From the NCBI GenBank assembly GCA_034509735.1, contig JACGWO010000010.1:8259193-8323192 (forward strand): DNA of 64,000 nt, written 5' to 3'. A program made the position numbers and the translations under genes. The DNA comes from Sesamum alatum. Taxonomy: Eukaryota > Streptophyta > Magnoliopsida > Lamiales > Pedaliaceae. Each line of letters begins with the position of its first letter. The stretch's first letter is position 1. This document shows positions 34,861 to 52,791 of the stretch, in pieces. The notes beneath the pieces were generated by a model. The model was not told the DNA's origin. It did no database searches and worked only from the letters and a program-made list of their open reading frames with translations.

Positions 34861-35619
34861 TTTCTTACCTATTGACAGAGTTCCACTATTTCCTTCCTAA
34901 GAGAATGCCAGTACTCGGGAGGTTCCTGTGATGCTGGCTCCTTGCTGGAGGGGTCAATAGGTACCGAATCGCCTTATTACGGTGCAACAGGGATTGATGG
35001 ATCAGCTCCAGGCTCCTACTGAGAACGTTGTCCTGCTCCGCTGGCTGGGGTGCCTCGGATTCGCTTACTAGGACTTTTTCCAGTAATTTGTCGTATCATG
35101 TCGATTTGGTAAGTTTGGCTTTGGAATTTCCTTTATGGGGACATTCTGCTTGCCTTATTTGGAAAGATTTATTTCCTCTATCAATAGCCCACCAATTCTT
35201 AAATATCTCTCGAGATATTTAGGAATTATATTGAACCTTGGCTTTTCTGTGGGCTTGGCCTGTCTTGGAGGGATGTCAGGGTTGATTTTTAACCTCTATA
35301 TATATATATATATTCTTTCTCCAATGAATGTCTTGTCCACCTCTGCAAATTATTTTCTTCTTTGTTTTCTTTTCTCAAATATCTTCATGGCAAGGAGATT
35401 TACATTTTATCTATAAGTATCTTCCTCTTTTCTCCCTTTTTTATTCTTCCCGCACCATTATCTTTTTCCTTTTTTTTTGTCGTTGTGTCAATTTGTCTCT
35501 ATGAGTTAACACACTTGGGGTCAGTTAGGTACCCATTGGGTTAGGTCGCGATATGCCAGAAAAAACCATTGAGAGTGGGTTGTCATCGAAAGAGGCGGCG
35601 TCAATGTTGATCGAGAGCG

Positions 35620-35830
35620 ACGACATTTGTGATTGAGGGGTCCTGCCTCAACCAGGTTCTGGCCGAGGTTCGCCACGGTTAGACTTTCCAGGTCAAGGTG
35701 TCCTACCTCGACCAGACTCTCTAGGTCGAAGCGTCGTGCCTCGGCCAGCCTTGTCTGGTCGAGGCGATCTGCCTCAATCAATTTCGCCTGGCCGAGGCTA
35801 ATCGTCTCGACCGGTTCTCGATCGTGGGGT
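35620..35830. repeat. GC-rich palindrome cluster, second occurrence
   Basis: CCTGCCTCAACCAGG, TGGCCGAGG, CTCGACCAGACTCTC and GCCTCGGCCAG alternate with TGGTCGAGGC-type arms, giving overlapping inverted repeats. The core words (CTCGGCCA, CTCGACCA and their complements) are those of the cluster at 13045-13255, but the copies are more diverged. Open frames on both strands here are by-products. Confidence 0.65.
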
Positions 35831-35846
35831 CATCTCTTGTTCGTTT

Positions 35847-37045
35847 TTGCCTTTCGTTTTGGGTACAGGGGGAATTGTTGATTTTCAAGATGAAGTTATT
35901 GAGGCTATTAAGAACTTGCCCGAGAGCCATTTTGATTCTCTTGAGATTTTAGTGGGTTTGGATATATCTCCAAAAATAATTCCTAGTTATGTTCATGCTC
36001 AAAGTGATGTTGGAGTCATCTGTAGCCCCCAGTCTAGGCTTTGCTATCGTGTTATGGATGTCGAAAATTGTGATAGTGTCTTGAGTCTCAAGGAGTTTAG
36101 TCTTATAAAAAGTAAGGTTGCTCCTATTCTTTTTGGAGCTCTATTCCCCGGAAGTGGGTGATCAGATTATGGGGTCTCCTCCCGGTTTCTTCACTATTTA
36201 CTCCGCGTTTTTTCCCCTCAGGGTTCACGCTACATCATTAAATAATCCGATTTATGCGTTAGTCAGTCCACTCCCAATTCGTTTTTACTTACTTTGAGGG
36301 CTTTCTTTATCGATTTTCGGAGCTAGACTTGCCCCTCTCCGTTGAGTTTTTTTTATACTCTTTTTTCAATTAGGAGGATAACTAATGACTCTTTCTTCTT
36401 TCTCTATCCTCGAAATGGGTGTAAATTTTTGGAAAGGAGTGCTTCTTCCAAAGGGACTTGGAAAGAAAAGTTTTTCTATGTTAGGTACTTAGACTGGGTG
36501 TGAAGACTGGTTGGGGTGAGACACCTTTGGCATTTAGCCCTAGTAATGATCTTCGTATATCCTTGATAGAAGCGGGTTTGTTTGGCCAAACTCTTGATGT
36601 GAAATCTTTACTTTCATCTGGTATTATTATTGTTGTTGTCATATGTTGTGACTTATTCCTTCTCCTTTGCTCGTATTTTCTATTCTTTTTAGGGAAGAAA
36701 GTTTCACTGCAGGACATTTAGCGTTTCAAGGCTAAACGTGAGCGTGAGCAACGGAGTCGCGATTGGCGGGCATACCCTCCCCACACATCGAGGAAAGAAA
36801 GCAAGAAGCGTGGCTTACCTCCTTCTCCCCTGCGTCCTCGCGACGCGCACCATGGCCATGTGGGGTCTGGAAAAGATGGTCGTGTCTCACTGCTTAGGTT
36901 GGCCAAGAGGCCCCGCCTAGGAAGGGGTTGTTTTATTTTGGGATCAATCGCCACGGGAAAGTCGCTTTGTTTTGGGATACCTCAAATTTTGATGTATGAG
37001 AGGTCGCGCAACATTTTGAGTGAGTATGAAGTAGCGCGTTTTTAG
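35847..37045 (+). pseudogene. Decayed plus-strand ORF, probably antisense ORF of a gypsy-type element
   Basis: The first open piece (35847-36161) reads FQDEVIEAIKNLPESHFDSL, EILVGLDISPKIIPSY and CYRVMDVENCDSVLSLKEF. Further pieces in shifting frames include LYPRNGCKFLERSASSKG and TWKEKFFYV (36400-36480), RFKAKREREQRSRDWRAYPP (36722-36780) and RPRLGRGCFI (36910-36950). The block with a tryptophan-lysine-x-lysine-phenylalanine-phenylalanine motif is typical of antisense ORFs and transposase-like genes carried by plant gypsy elements. No function is established, and it is full of stops. Confidence 0.4.
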
Positions 37046-37189
37046 CTCTCTTGCTAATTGCACAATTACTCGCTTTCTGTTTGGCGAGTCTGCTAGGGTA
37101 AATTACTTTTCTGTTTTTCTTCAGAAGTAGTTTGTTACTTCTTTTCATGACTTCTTTCTTTTTTTTGGTGTTCTTAGATTGCCACCTTG

Positions 37190-37960
37190 ACAGAGATTGT
37201 TGATCACATATTCAAGACTCGTGTCTGAGGCGCCAAATCACATATTCAAGACCGCATTCAAGACCCAACGTTTATGAGGATGCTAGGTCGCGTATTCAAA
37301 ATCCACACCTAGGAGGTCGCTAGGTCCCATATCAATTAGAGTATTCTTGAATCATCTGAAATATTCAAGACCCGTACCCATGGGGTTGTTAGGTTGTATA
37401 ATAATCGTCTGAGAAAGAATCAAGATCCACACTTATGAGATGGTTAGATCGTATTTCAATGGGGACATAATCTAGTTATTTAAAAGAAGACCCAAGACTA
37501 CACTTGTGGAGATCGTGAGGATCCACATCTTTTTTAGCAGGTCGGGTGACCCAACGACCCAAATTATCAACCATTTATCTCAAACTCATCATATGGCTAT
37601 TCAGACAACACGTGGATCCATACACTAGTACAAGCTCTATAAATATTAGTTGATACACTTCACAAGATATGCCATTTATTACTATCAGATCGTACTCTAC
37701 AACCCTTATAACATCGACCTCAATACTAACTTCAGTATCGAAAGGCCTTAGTTGGGGGACACCCGAGCAAACTTAACATTTTGTGTGTAGACCAACCATT
37801 GCTAGTCCAGCTCGAGATACTCATCCAGGCCCATTATCTCCAGTTCATAGCTAAGTCATTGCCAAATCAGCTCTAGATCGCCAAGGACCTCGACCCAGAT
37901 CACACACATATTAGGGTTTAGAATACACCGAATTCGAGTCATATAGATCTTGAATTAATG
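37190..37960 (+). repeat. LTR-like sequence, isolated or truncated
   Basis: The left half consists of 3-4 imperfect units of about 70 bp containing ATTCAAGACCC, TATGAGGATG and GTTAGGTCGTAT-like words. The right half has CTCTATAAATATTAG at about 37638 (TATA-like). Then come CAACCCTTATAACATCGACC, TCAATACTAACTTCAGTATCG and GGGGGACACCCGAGCAAAC, an arrangement typical of the promoter and downstream part of plant gypsy LTRs. No partner LTR and no clear ends are found. Confidence 0.45.
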
Positions 37961-38299
37961 AAACGAATTCAAAATTTATCCGAAAATCATAAATATATCG
38001 TGGGATAGTCTAGACACGACCTTCATAACATCAGAGATAGTTGCTTTTAAAGTCAGAACTTTGCAGCAATACCTTGTTTCTTTGGATCTTATGCATTTGG
38101 CATCACCAAAATATATGTTGTTTATAACAAAGTCCAGCCTCCTGCAAAATGGAGGTGGTATTTGTGTTGTTGCATGTCTTTGATCACAGTTTGAAGGACG
38201 GGTGATGTCTTTGATCAGGTGTCTGCTTCGCAAACTAAAGTTCTACTTCGTTCCCATTTAAACCATGATAGAATTGATTGACAACTTGTGCACATTGTT

Positions 38300-38730
38300 T
38301 GTCTTTATGGATCAAAGTTTACGACAAGGAAAACATAAGGCAGAGCATGCACAACTTTGTGAAGAATCACATGAGGTAACGATGTAAGAAACCATGGTTT
38401 TTAAAGACCTCGTAATAGTTTTTCCTTCCTGATCATTATATTTCATTGATAGCTGAGAGACAGGAAAAGAATGAGCTCAGAGATGAAAATTAGAAGCTCT
38501 GATATATGAGATTTCAAGATCTCAAAGCCCAGGAAAATCAACGTCAAAGGTCTCCAGTTCACAGGCTTGTTAGAGTCTTCCGTTATGATGGCACCACCAC
38601 GATCATATCCAGTTGCCCCGCCAATCCCTCCCGTTCCCAGGCGTTCAACAACTTAGCCACAACATCTCCTTGCAAGTCAGCTCCGACTCAACCAGCCACC
38701 TCCGTTTCTTATAAACCTGCCCGCTAAATT
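38300..38730 (+). pseudogene. Fragment of a bHLH121-like transcription factor gene
   Basis: Frame pieces in order: LRQGKHKAEHAQLCEESHE (38315-38375), an intron-like gap with GTAACG and a TTGATAG acceptor-like end, then ERQEKNELRDEN (38455-38490), and VMMAPPRSYPVAPPIPPVP (38585-38640). The order resembles the region after the bHLH domain of bHLH121-type proteins (an EH..LSEESREL coiled-coil, QEKNELR(D/E)E, then a proline-rich VVMAPPSYP tail). Stops and frame changes are present and the bHLH domain itself is missing. The identification rests on remembered family motifs and is tentative. Confidence 0.4.
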
Positions 38731-39456
38731 CCCAAGGCAGGTTTTGGTACAAACAGAGTAGCAGTAGGAAAATAAGTTAACAATTCTAACCACGCTGCAA
38801 CTGCTTTGGAGCTTGAAATACACAGGGTCTACCGTGTTGAAGGTTGGTTTTGATCGACAGGATTGTAACGATTGAGGGAAATTTTCTATCCTAACCATTG
38901 CTCATAACGTGTAGGGATCGTCGATGAGAGAGAGAGACAAGCAACTTGAAAAACTGCATTTGACTTAAATCTTACCTGGTTGAGGATGCTGAGCTGCAGA
39001 TACTAACTTAAAGCTAATCTGTCTTAATTTATCAACTCTATTACTCTTGAAAAGGAGATACAAGTACAGTTATATGTGATACATGTTCCAAGAAAGGGAA
39101 TGAAATACAGCAGATGACGACAACAACGACAACGATTTTCATTGACGACTATCATCAGTTCATAGGCAACTAGATACTAGACATAACCAACACATAATTT
39201 ACAGTAGTAATACAAAAGCCCTCTTGATGTTGTCAACGTTGAGGGCTACCGATGACCCTCGTTCTACATTTTCACACCCTCGGCATGATGTGCTCGTAAC
39301 CGGACTAACTGCCACAAGTCCAGGAGGGACACACAGGAACATCGTTGGATACGAGCAGATGAAGAAACGGATATATGAGAATATTTATAAATTGTAGCAG
39401 ATTGGACTCTTTAGGATACTCTCATTATAATCACCACTCACAAACGTCAAAATACC
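38731..39456. other. 3' flank of the kinase gene, no gene seen
   Basis: No coding segments are recognisable. The right part should include the 3' untranslated region of the kinase gene, which is transcribed leftward. I cannot fix a polyadenylation signal. Confidence 0.4.
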
Positions 39457-45541
<6,085 letters not shown>

Positions 45542-45840
45542 TTCTGGAAAAAAACCAAGAAATACAACAACCAGATTCCAACTTTTTCCTCTTTCCCCCT
45601 CTCGAATCAAAGGATTCCGAATATTCAAACAAGAATTCAACAGAGATCAGTGCAGATGATCAATCACATAAAGACAACGACATGGATGAACAAAACAGAG
45701 AAGAACATATATTCAACAAATTATAATGTGAAAATAATGATATCTACAATTTAAAATTCAGAGGAAAGATTAAAGCAGATAGCAGGAAGAAGGGAAGAAG
45801 GAGATGGAGGTGGTGGACACGGTCAAAAAGACTTTTGCAT

Positions 45841-45886
45841 AGAGAGAGAAAGAGAGAGAGGGGGGATGAGAGAGAGAGAGAGGGGG
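45841..45886 (-). repeat. (GA)n microsatellite in the kinase gene leader or promoter
   Basis: AGAGAGAGAAAGAGAGAG and AGAGAGAGAGAGAG runs interrupted by GGGGGATG lie 300-345 bases before the ATG. On the transcribed minus strand this is a CT-rich run. CT/GA-rich stretches are frequent in plant promoters and 5' leaders, so a regulatory role is possible but not shown. Confidence 0.7.
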
Positions 45887-45899
45887 CTGCCCAAAAACT

Positions 45900-47214
45900 T
45901 CCCCCTCATTTCTAATTTCTCCTCATTGCCTCAATCTTTGTTCCCTTCCTTAGATTTTATTTCCCTATCCCTCTTTTTTTTTCTTTTTTTTTTCTCTTTT
46001 CCTTTTTTATTATAAATAATTTCATTTGTATATACATATATTAACTCCACTCCTCAAATTATATAAAATTTCCCCACTCCCAATTTCTTTTCCAAAGTTC
46101 TATTTTATAAAATTTGGACTAAAAAACTCATGCACATTAGTTAATATTAGTAAATGTGGCACAGTTATGTGTGTGCAACTTCTACAATAGTATTTAAAAT
46201 AAAATATTTATAAATTTTTATTATTTAATAAAATATATATAAAATTATAAGTTAATATTAAATTTATAAAAAATTATGACAAAAAAAGATGGATGGAATT
46301 AAAAAAAATAATTATTAAAAGATGATGGGGAATGAAAAGTTATATGAGAAAAAAATAATAAAATTAAACTAGTGATTTGTCGCATGCCCTATGTGTGAGC
46401 AATTTTTATAATACTATTTAGAATAAATATATATAATTTTATTATTTAATAAAGTATATACAAAATATAAATTTATAGAAAGATGGTGACAACAAAAGAT
46501 GATTTAAAATTTTAAAAAAATAACTAATAAAAAATAATGAGGAAGAGGAAGTGTTTTCCCTTAATATATAGTATAGATATAGATGAAAAAAAACATAACA
46601 AAAAAGGGAGAGACACCAGAGATGTTATTGCTTAATTTAGAGTACAGATTATTAATAATCAGCACACTCTATGTATGTGCAAAATATGACAGGAGCTCAC
46701 TTAATACTTGTACAATTATATAAGTTTTAATCAAATTTAATTAATGTAATTTTTTATTATATATATGGTATTGTGATTCTCTTTTCACAAAAATTAAATA
46801 TATAAATATGGGTAATTATGGAGATAAAAAGTACAATAGAACAAGTAGAAAAACCCGAAAAATAACAAAAACAAAATAAAAGAAAAAAAATCAAAGAAGG
46901 AACATAAGGATAAAATTCACTTGTCGTTTCTCCTAATAGAGGTAATTTAGTTCATACACATATTCCTCCCAAAATAGTTATCCTAAACCCCTCTATCTTA
47001 ATAATATATTATAGATTTATATTAATATATTTAGAATAAATTAGTGAATATTATTCCACGAGTTATTAATTAATTAAGGAAAGTAAAAGCTATTATAAAG
47101 TGATTTCAAATCCCAACAAAAGAGCAAAGCCCTCAATCGCATATGAAACACAAGCATCTCTCCAAGAATCAATAATGAAAATAATACTTTTTTTCTCTTT
47201 TATATAATTAATAA
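45900..47214. other. Intergenic AT-rich stretch upstream of the kinase gene
   Basis: No gene is recognisable. The part next to 45900 presumably includes the kinase promoter. A diverged direct repeat at 46150-46560 is listed separately. The rest is A- and T-runs without repeat structure I can define. Confidence 0.4.
46150..46560. repeat. Diverged direct repeat, two units of about 200-230 bp
   Basis: TATGTGTGTGCAACTTCTAC (about 46165) recurs as TATGTGTGAGCAATTTTTAT (about 46390). Both are followed by AATA.TATTTARAATAAA, TTTTATTATTTAATAAARTA and AAAAGATGRTG-like words. It is non-coding and the relationship is imperfect. Confidence 0.5.
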
Positions 47215-47705
47215 TAATAATAATACCCCTCTGAATATACAAAATCACACTTTCTCCCAAAAAAATTTTAAAATTATACTTACACGCCTTTTAAAAATTC
47301 AACGTTTACACCTGACCGTCTTTTGTTGGGATTTTGATGAAAAATGATGACATTAGCAAACAAAATCACATAAATTTGTAATTTTACCCCTCATTAACAT
47401 CCCAAGGTAATAATTTTGTACTTATAAGAAAAAAATATAATAATGTTAACTCAATCTCTATATATACATTATATTTATTCCATTATAAGTACAAAAATAT
47501 TCATAAAAATGTTAAATGAGGGACAAAATTGAAATTTTATGTAATTTTTTTTGTTGACGTGAATATTTTCTGTCCGAATTCTAACGGAAGATGGTCAGGT
47601 GTAAATAAAGAATTTTTAAAAGGAATTTGAGTGTAATTTTAAAATTTTTTTTAGGAGAAAATATAATTTTATATTTTAAGGAGGAGTTTAAGTATAATTA
47701 ACTCT
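47215..47705. mobile_element. Long inverted-repeat (foldback) element, family A, complete copy
   Basis: The arms are about 210-230 bp. The left arm has TTTTAAAATTATACTTACAC, TTTACACCTGACCGTC, CCCCTCATTAACAT and TTTTGTACTTATAA. The right arm read on the other strand gives TTTTAAAATTACACTCAAAT, TTTACACCTGACCATC, CCCTCATTTAACAT and TTTTGTACTTATAA. There is a short AT-rich centre and no coding capacity. A half copy lies at 2640-2890. Confidence 0.75.
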
Positions 47706-50159
47706 AATAATTAATATATACATGACATGACATGAGTAGCATATGCAGCAATGCTGGGGTTCTTGGGACCAATCATAACGCGTTGGCTCTTTGGGGGCAG
47801 GTGACTACAGCAACTGACCGGTGACGGTACTTGCTTCAAGGTTCAAGATGTATACCTCCCAAGTGTAGGGACCACACCAAGGAAGCTTAATTCAATTGGT
47901 ACAATTGAGGTCTTGAGTTTGAATTCTTTTAATGCATAATATGTTATTTTATTTTAATAGTAAGTATTTATTGGATATAATTATTTAATATTGGTGATTA
48001 ATATATAATTATTATAATTATCGTGATTAAATATAAATATTTGATATAGATTATTATAATTGATTTATATATTTTTTTTAAAAAATGTGTCGCGATGGCA
48101 ATTGGGATGGATTTTGTAGTTATAATAGGTTCAAGAGCGAGTTTCAAGTCTTGGAATTTTGAATTCGAAATCAAACATTTTAATATTCATACACTTTCTT
48201 ATATATTTGTGGATAATTATAATGAGTTCTTTTGAGATTTGGCATAATTATAAATATCTCATTATTGTTTGAGAATTATCAATACTTTCTTGATTTTAAC
48301 AATCATCTAACAACTAGTTCAATCTGTTATTCTTCTTTAGATTTTTATACATTTTTTGTAATGAACTAACCAAAATGACTTTGTGGGTTATGAATTAAAA
48401 TTTTATTCATTTTTAAAATTTTCTGAAATTCTTTAGTTTAACTGGACAATTCTTTTTTACAAATTTTCAACAAAAAAATTTACAAAAAGAAAAAGATATA
48501 GCAGGTGCAAAGTTGACAATTTAGACCTATATTTAAGGATTACATAATTTTATCAAATATCAGTGAAGTATTGGTAACTTGTCAGGTAACAAGGGATATT
48601 CGTAATTATTTTAAACTTTAAGGGAGCTTATTGTAATTTACCTACAATATATTTATTTTTCTTGTTCCAAAAAATGGGACAAGGTATTTTTAAGTGATTT
48701 TAGGGTGATTTGTTACTACAAAAGCAATGGGTATGCCTTGATTATCCGCAGATGTTCCTACAAAACAAATCACTGTCATAACTATATCGGGAGCGTCTTA
48801 ATTATAGTTCGTTGATGCTTAAGTCAATAGGTGATAAGAGAATCACGAAGGCTCTAAACATAGTAGGACAGCCAAAGTTGTACATGTAGTATGTAGACGG
48901 CTAGTTATGAATTTTTACCCAATGATACAATTTCACGTGAACTACAAACACCAAAAATGATCCAATGATCATGATGAGTACATACTGGAGTTTATATACC
49001 TTCAAGGTCGGGTCATAAAGACCTTGAATTAATAATATGGGTCCAGTATTTGTCCAAAAATTGTAGGTATTTTACCAGGAAGGTTGTTAAAAGACCTTCA
49101 TCAAGTATCCCCACATTAATTTTATATATATTTATATGAAAATATTTGTACATGTACATATATATATAATATGTATAATTTATTTATACTTACATATAAT
49201 GGATAAAAGTAATACTTTCTTAAATTAAAATTATAATCTAAAATAAGTAACATATATTTTGAAAGTTTTAATATTTTAGAATAAAAAACATGCACGTATA
49301 AGTTTATAGAAAAATTGATCTTTCAACGATACTTTTGTTTCATATTTATAAAGTTAATGTAGTATATATTATTTTTAGAAAATATATTTTTAATACTTTA
49401 AAAACTCTAATTAGGTAATGGGTCAAACCTGCAAGGTCAAAGTCCAGGGCGGATTTAGGTAAAAAAAAAAAAGAAAAAATTACTTAGCAACGCCCCCCCG
49501 AACAATACGCGTTGCCAACCTTACTCAAGTGTAAGGAACCATTTTGGTGAATTATGAACGTGCGCAGAAAATATAAAAAATGAGTATGTTGGATGAGTTT
49601 ATAAATTTTTCAAAAAGAAGTAAAAGAAAAAAAAGAATTAATGAATTCTCAACTTATTTTCTAATCATAACAAACTCTTTCAATTTTAATCCTATGAATT
49701 ACAAAATTGCATTGCTAATATCTTATAAACTGCATATTATTATTTTATTCAAATACTTCAAGAATTTATTTTTAAAATAAAATTTAATATCTTATAAGCT
49801 CCAAAAACTTCTTATATGATGTTTTAAATAAATTTTATCCAAACATCCTCTAAATATAAGATATAATATTTATGTGGTTCAAAATTTCTCATGCATTCGC
49901 AGTTGATCAAAACAATTTTGGGCATTATTTCGTGTAAATTGTCAATAAGAAGCATCAATCAACAATGGTAGTACAATTTCGACTTTTCGTGTAATTGTCA
50001 ATAAAAACCATCAATCAACATTGGTAGTACAGTTTCGCCTTTTTTGAGACAAGTTTTAAATCGAATTATCGTATGTAGCTTTGAGAATAAAAAATCGAAT
50101 TGACTTTTTATAAACGAAACTCGAATGTGCAGTTTTATGCGTTTTTTTAGTTGGAAGTG
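47706..50159. other. Intergenic, no gene seen
   Basis: This is a long AT-rich stretch. A C-run (AACGCCCCCCCGAACA, about 49479) and a poly(A) run (49459-49478) mark a possible element edge, but I cannot pair them. The open frame at 49580-49780 is AT-rich noise. A MITE end (49780-49856) is listed separately. Confidence 0.4.
49780..49856. repeat. End fragment of the intron-9 MITE family
   Basis: AATATCTTATAAGCTCC..AAAAACTTC followed by TTTTATCCAAACATCCTCT resembles the right end of the element at 40277-40641 (AAGCTTATAAGCTC..CCAAACACCCTCT). No matching left end was found nearby. Confidence 0.4.
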
Positions 50160-50360
50160 ATAAATTTATCAATTGAAACAAATCGATTACAATCAATTCT
50201 GTCAGTATCAACAGATAGAGACAAATACAACATTTCTATCAACAATATCACATATACTAATATCGTGCTATTACAACAACAAATAACCTACTATACAATA
50301 GAAACAAATAAACCTACTATACAGTAGAAACAAATCATCCCACGTAGGGGATTCGTGCAG
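50160..50360 (-). mobile_element. SINE body fragment, same family as 3380-3694
   Basis: On the minus strand it reads ACGTGGGATGATTTGTTTCT, CTATAGTAGG-like words, GATATTGTTGATAG and TTGATTGTAATCGATTTG. This parallels ACGTGGGATGTTGTCTACTC, ATAGTAGATATTGTTTACAA and following sequence at 3438-3490. The promoter-containing head is missing. Two short tandem units (AACCTACTATACARTAGAAA) occur at about 50286-50335. Confidence 0.4.
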
Positions 50361-50796
50361 TTTTTTAGTTTACAAGTGATATTGGTTTCAAATAAAAAAT
50401 AATTAAAGTATTTATATTAGTAAATAACTAAAAAAACTGTAATTATTTATATATGGTAGTAATTTGTAAACATAATTAGACCTAGAATAAATATTAATTA
50501 GTCGACTTCCCTTTATCCAAACTTACTCTTCCTAATTAGGTCGACACCCCTGATCCATAATTATTTATAAATAATAGTTAAAGTACCTTATAATTTTTCA
50601 ATGAATAGGAGTTAATTATGTAATTAAATTTAATTTTAGGAATGTTGATGTAATTTATCCTAAAAATAATGGACAGTTGCGTGACTATTGAAAAATTCCC
50701 AGTGGTGGGTTGTACTTGTAATTTCCCAGTGGGAAGAGTGAATAATGAGCGAAAAAAGACGTTTTGTGGAAATTAATAAGTGTATTTTATTCTTAA

Positions 50797-51050
50797 GATA
50801 AGTTACATTGGCACCTCGTGAAACTAATTTAATTATATAAATATTTTTATTCTCTATAAAATTATAAATACATTTTTGAGATTATAGTTGTAATTTCAAA
50901 TATACCCCATATTTAATTACGAAATTTTATACAAATATCTCTTGAGATACATTACACTAACCCTCAGGGATGTACATATAATTTTGAAAATGGTAGGAAG
51001 TATTTGTATAATTAAACCGAACCACATGAAGTATCAATATAATTTGGCCA
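50797..51050. mobile_element. MITE-like inverted-repeat element (family B, copy 2)
   Basis: The left end is AGTTACATTGGCACCTCGTG. The right end on the other strand is CCAAATTATATTGATACTTC. Both continue with TTTAATTATA(T/C)AAATA and ATGTACATCCCTGAGGGTTAG-like words. It shares layout and ends with 10813-11070. It directly adjoins the Mutator-like element at 51054. Confidence 0.5.
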
Positions 51051-51053
51051 AAT

Positions 51054-52285
51054 AGCATGGAACCCTTGTATTTGAAAGCTCAACTAACCCCTCCCCTCTC
51101 CGTGTTTTAAAAATAGGCTACCCCTTCCCCCATTTTTTTAAACGTTGCTCACTTGTCCCCCTTCATTAAATGTAACTAACGATATTAATTTTTTGTTCAA
51201 GTGACTGTAATGCCCTTATATATATTATTTTTTATATTAAAGGCTGCTGGATCTTTTTTGATTGTATATTAGCTGTATGATCTAATTAATTAATTTCAAC
51301 CGTTAAATCTTAAATTTATAAAAGATTTACGGCCTAGATTCAATTAATTTTAAATATACATTACATGTATAATTATAAAAAAAATAAAATTACTATTTAA
51401 AAAAATTATAAAATTACCCCTCCCCCTATCCTCCCCCTCCACACCTGAACCCCTCCCTCGCTGCCAACCTCCCCCTCCCCTTATCGGGGGGGGGGGGGTG
51501 TTGGGATGACAACGACATTGTTGTCGCTCCCAAATCTGGCCCTGGTCGTCGTCGTCGCATAGGGCTGATTTGGGCGAAGGCGATCGCCATCACCCAAGTT
51601 TTAAAAAAAATTATAATTTCTTTGAAAAAAAAGAAAACCAGTCCTAGATTTTTGACGCAAAAATAATAAAAAGAGAGTTTAAAAATTTTATTTTAAATAG
51701 TTGTAGTGTTTATTTAAATTTGAATGTTATTTATAGTGAAAAATATAATTTATTTAAATATGTTTCAACTATGTAATAATTTAAATTATATAATCATTAT
51801 AATTATTAGCATTTATATTGATATATATATTTAAATTTGTCAAATGAATTTTAGTATATTAGTTTATGTATTGAGATTTTAATTTAATTTTTCAATTTAA
51901 ATTATAATAAATATTTTATATAACTTTTTGGTACTTCTATATTTAAATAAATATATTTAGAACAAAGTTATTTATATTTTTTAGGAGGGATGAAAATATA
52001 AAAGAACTACTAAAAACAAGATTAAAATAAGTAATTCACAATGGTAATTTTGAACACAATATATATAGGGGCATTTTAGTTAATTATTGGAAAAAAAAGG
52101 ATAAAATATGCAAAAAAATAAAAATAAAAATAATAAAGCCTAAACGCAACGCCGGAGAGTGTACCCCACCTTCCATTAGTTTCTAACGGAAAGGGGGTTT
52201 CACGCTGAATTTATTAAAACATATGGGGGTTTTTACCTTATTTTTAGAACACATAAGGATTTTTAATAAGATTATATTTTATATT
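51054..52285. mobile_element. Non-autonomous Mutator-like element M1 with GC-rich core
   Basis: The left end (51060-51240) and the right end read on the other strand (52285-52065) show the same pattern. A/T words alternate with C-runs and GTGTTYTAAAAATA, and the pattern ends with TGACTGTAATGCCC or AACTAAAATGCCCC next to TATATA. This gives a long, diverged inverted repeat of about 190-220 bp. The interior has C/G-rich stretches at 51415-51600 (CCTCCCCCTCC, a run of G, GTCGTCGTCGTCGCA, TTTGGGCGAAGGCGATCGCC) and AT-rich filler. No transposase is encoded. A 9-bp target duplication could not be fixed. Confidence 0.5.
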
Positions 52286-52365
52286 GAACTATGATGTCAA
52301 ATAAATATATTTATATGAGAATATATATAAACAAATATATTTTTACTCAATTAATATTCAAAATA

Positions 52366-52560
52366 AAAAAAATTGCATATTTTCCCCCTGTGTTATCGAA
52401 ATATTGCTAAAATCCCCCCGTGTTATGAAAATGTGCAAAAAACCCCGTGTTTTATGAAACATTGCGCGAAACCCCCCTTCCGTTAGAAACGAACGGAAGG
52501 TGGGTGTGACGCTCTATGCAAAGATGGATGATTATTGACACTTTTTGGGCATGTTAAAAA
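52366..52560. repeat. Left terminal inverted repeat of the MULE, built of about 30-bp sub-repeats
   Basis: Four successive units follow the pattern TTGC.(A/T)n.CCCC(C).GTGTTATGAAA, starting at about 52373, 52402, 52433 and 52463. Then comes the small palindrome CCGTTAGAAACGAACGG. The partner at about 59870-60051 shows the same units on the other strand. Confidence 0.65.
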
Positions 52561-52791
52561 CTAAAATACCCCCATTTGTCCTATTAAAGCAACCTTGGTA
52601 AGGATTATTGTTTTTAGCTTGGCTTTTTGGTGTTCTTTTTCGCTTGAAGAGGTAAGAACTATATTTCTCTCTCTAATTTTTTTTTATGTATTAACTAGTT
52701 GTGTTATTTTTGCTTCTTTTTTTTGTGTTCATTTCAGTTTTGTGGTTTTATTTTAAATTATTCTTTCCTTTTGTTTATGTTTTGTATATAC

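Larger units (their letters stand above)
27500..35040 (-). mobile_element. Decayed Ty3/gypsy element of the Tat lineage with antisense ORF
   Basis: Going leftward on the minus strand the parts are gag (34860-33955), protease (33402-33175), reverse transcriptase (32960-31918), an additional RNase H (31690-31187) and integrase (31060-30031). After a non-coding stretch (30000-28800) there is an ORF on the opposite strand (27523-28750). The extra RNase H between pol and integrase and the antisense ORF before the 3' LTR are hallmarks of Tat-lineage elements such as Retand. No flanking LTRs are recognisable, so both ends are probably lost, and many stops and frame changes show long decay. Confidence 0.8.
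35041..37150 (-). mobile_element. Remnant of a second gypsy-type element (3' part)
   Basis: This stretch adjoins the gag end of the previous element but belongs to a different copy. It has a palindrome-rich GC block (35620-35830) like that of the element at 12245-17388, followed to the right by a decayed plus-strand open region (35847-37045) of antisense-ORF type. If that reading is right, the element ran on the minus strand and only its part next to the 3' LTR is left. The stretch 35041-35560 is AT-rich with no recognised features. Confidence 0.4.
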
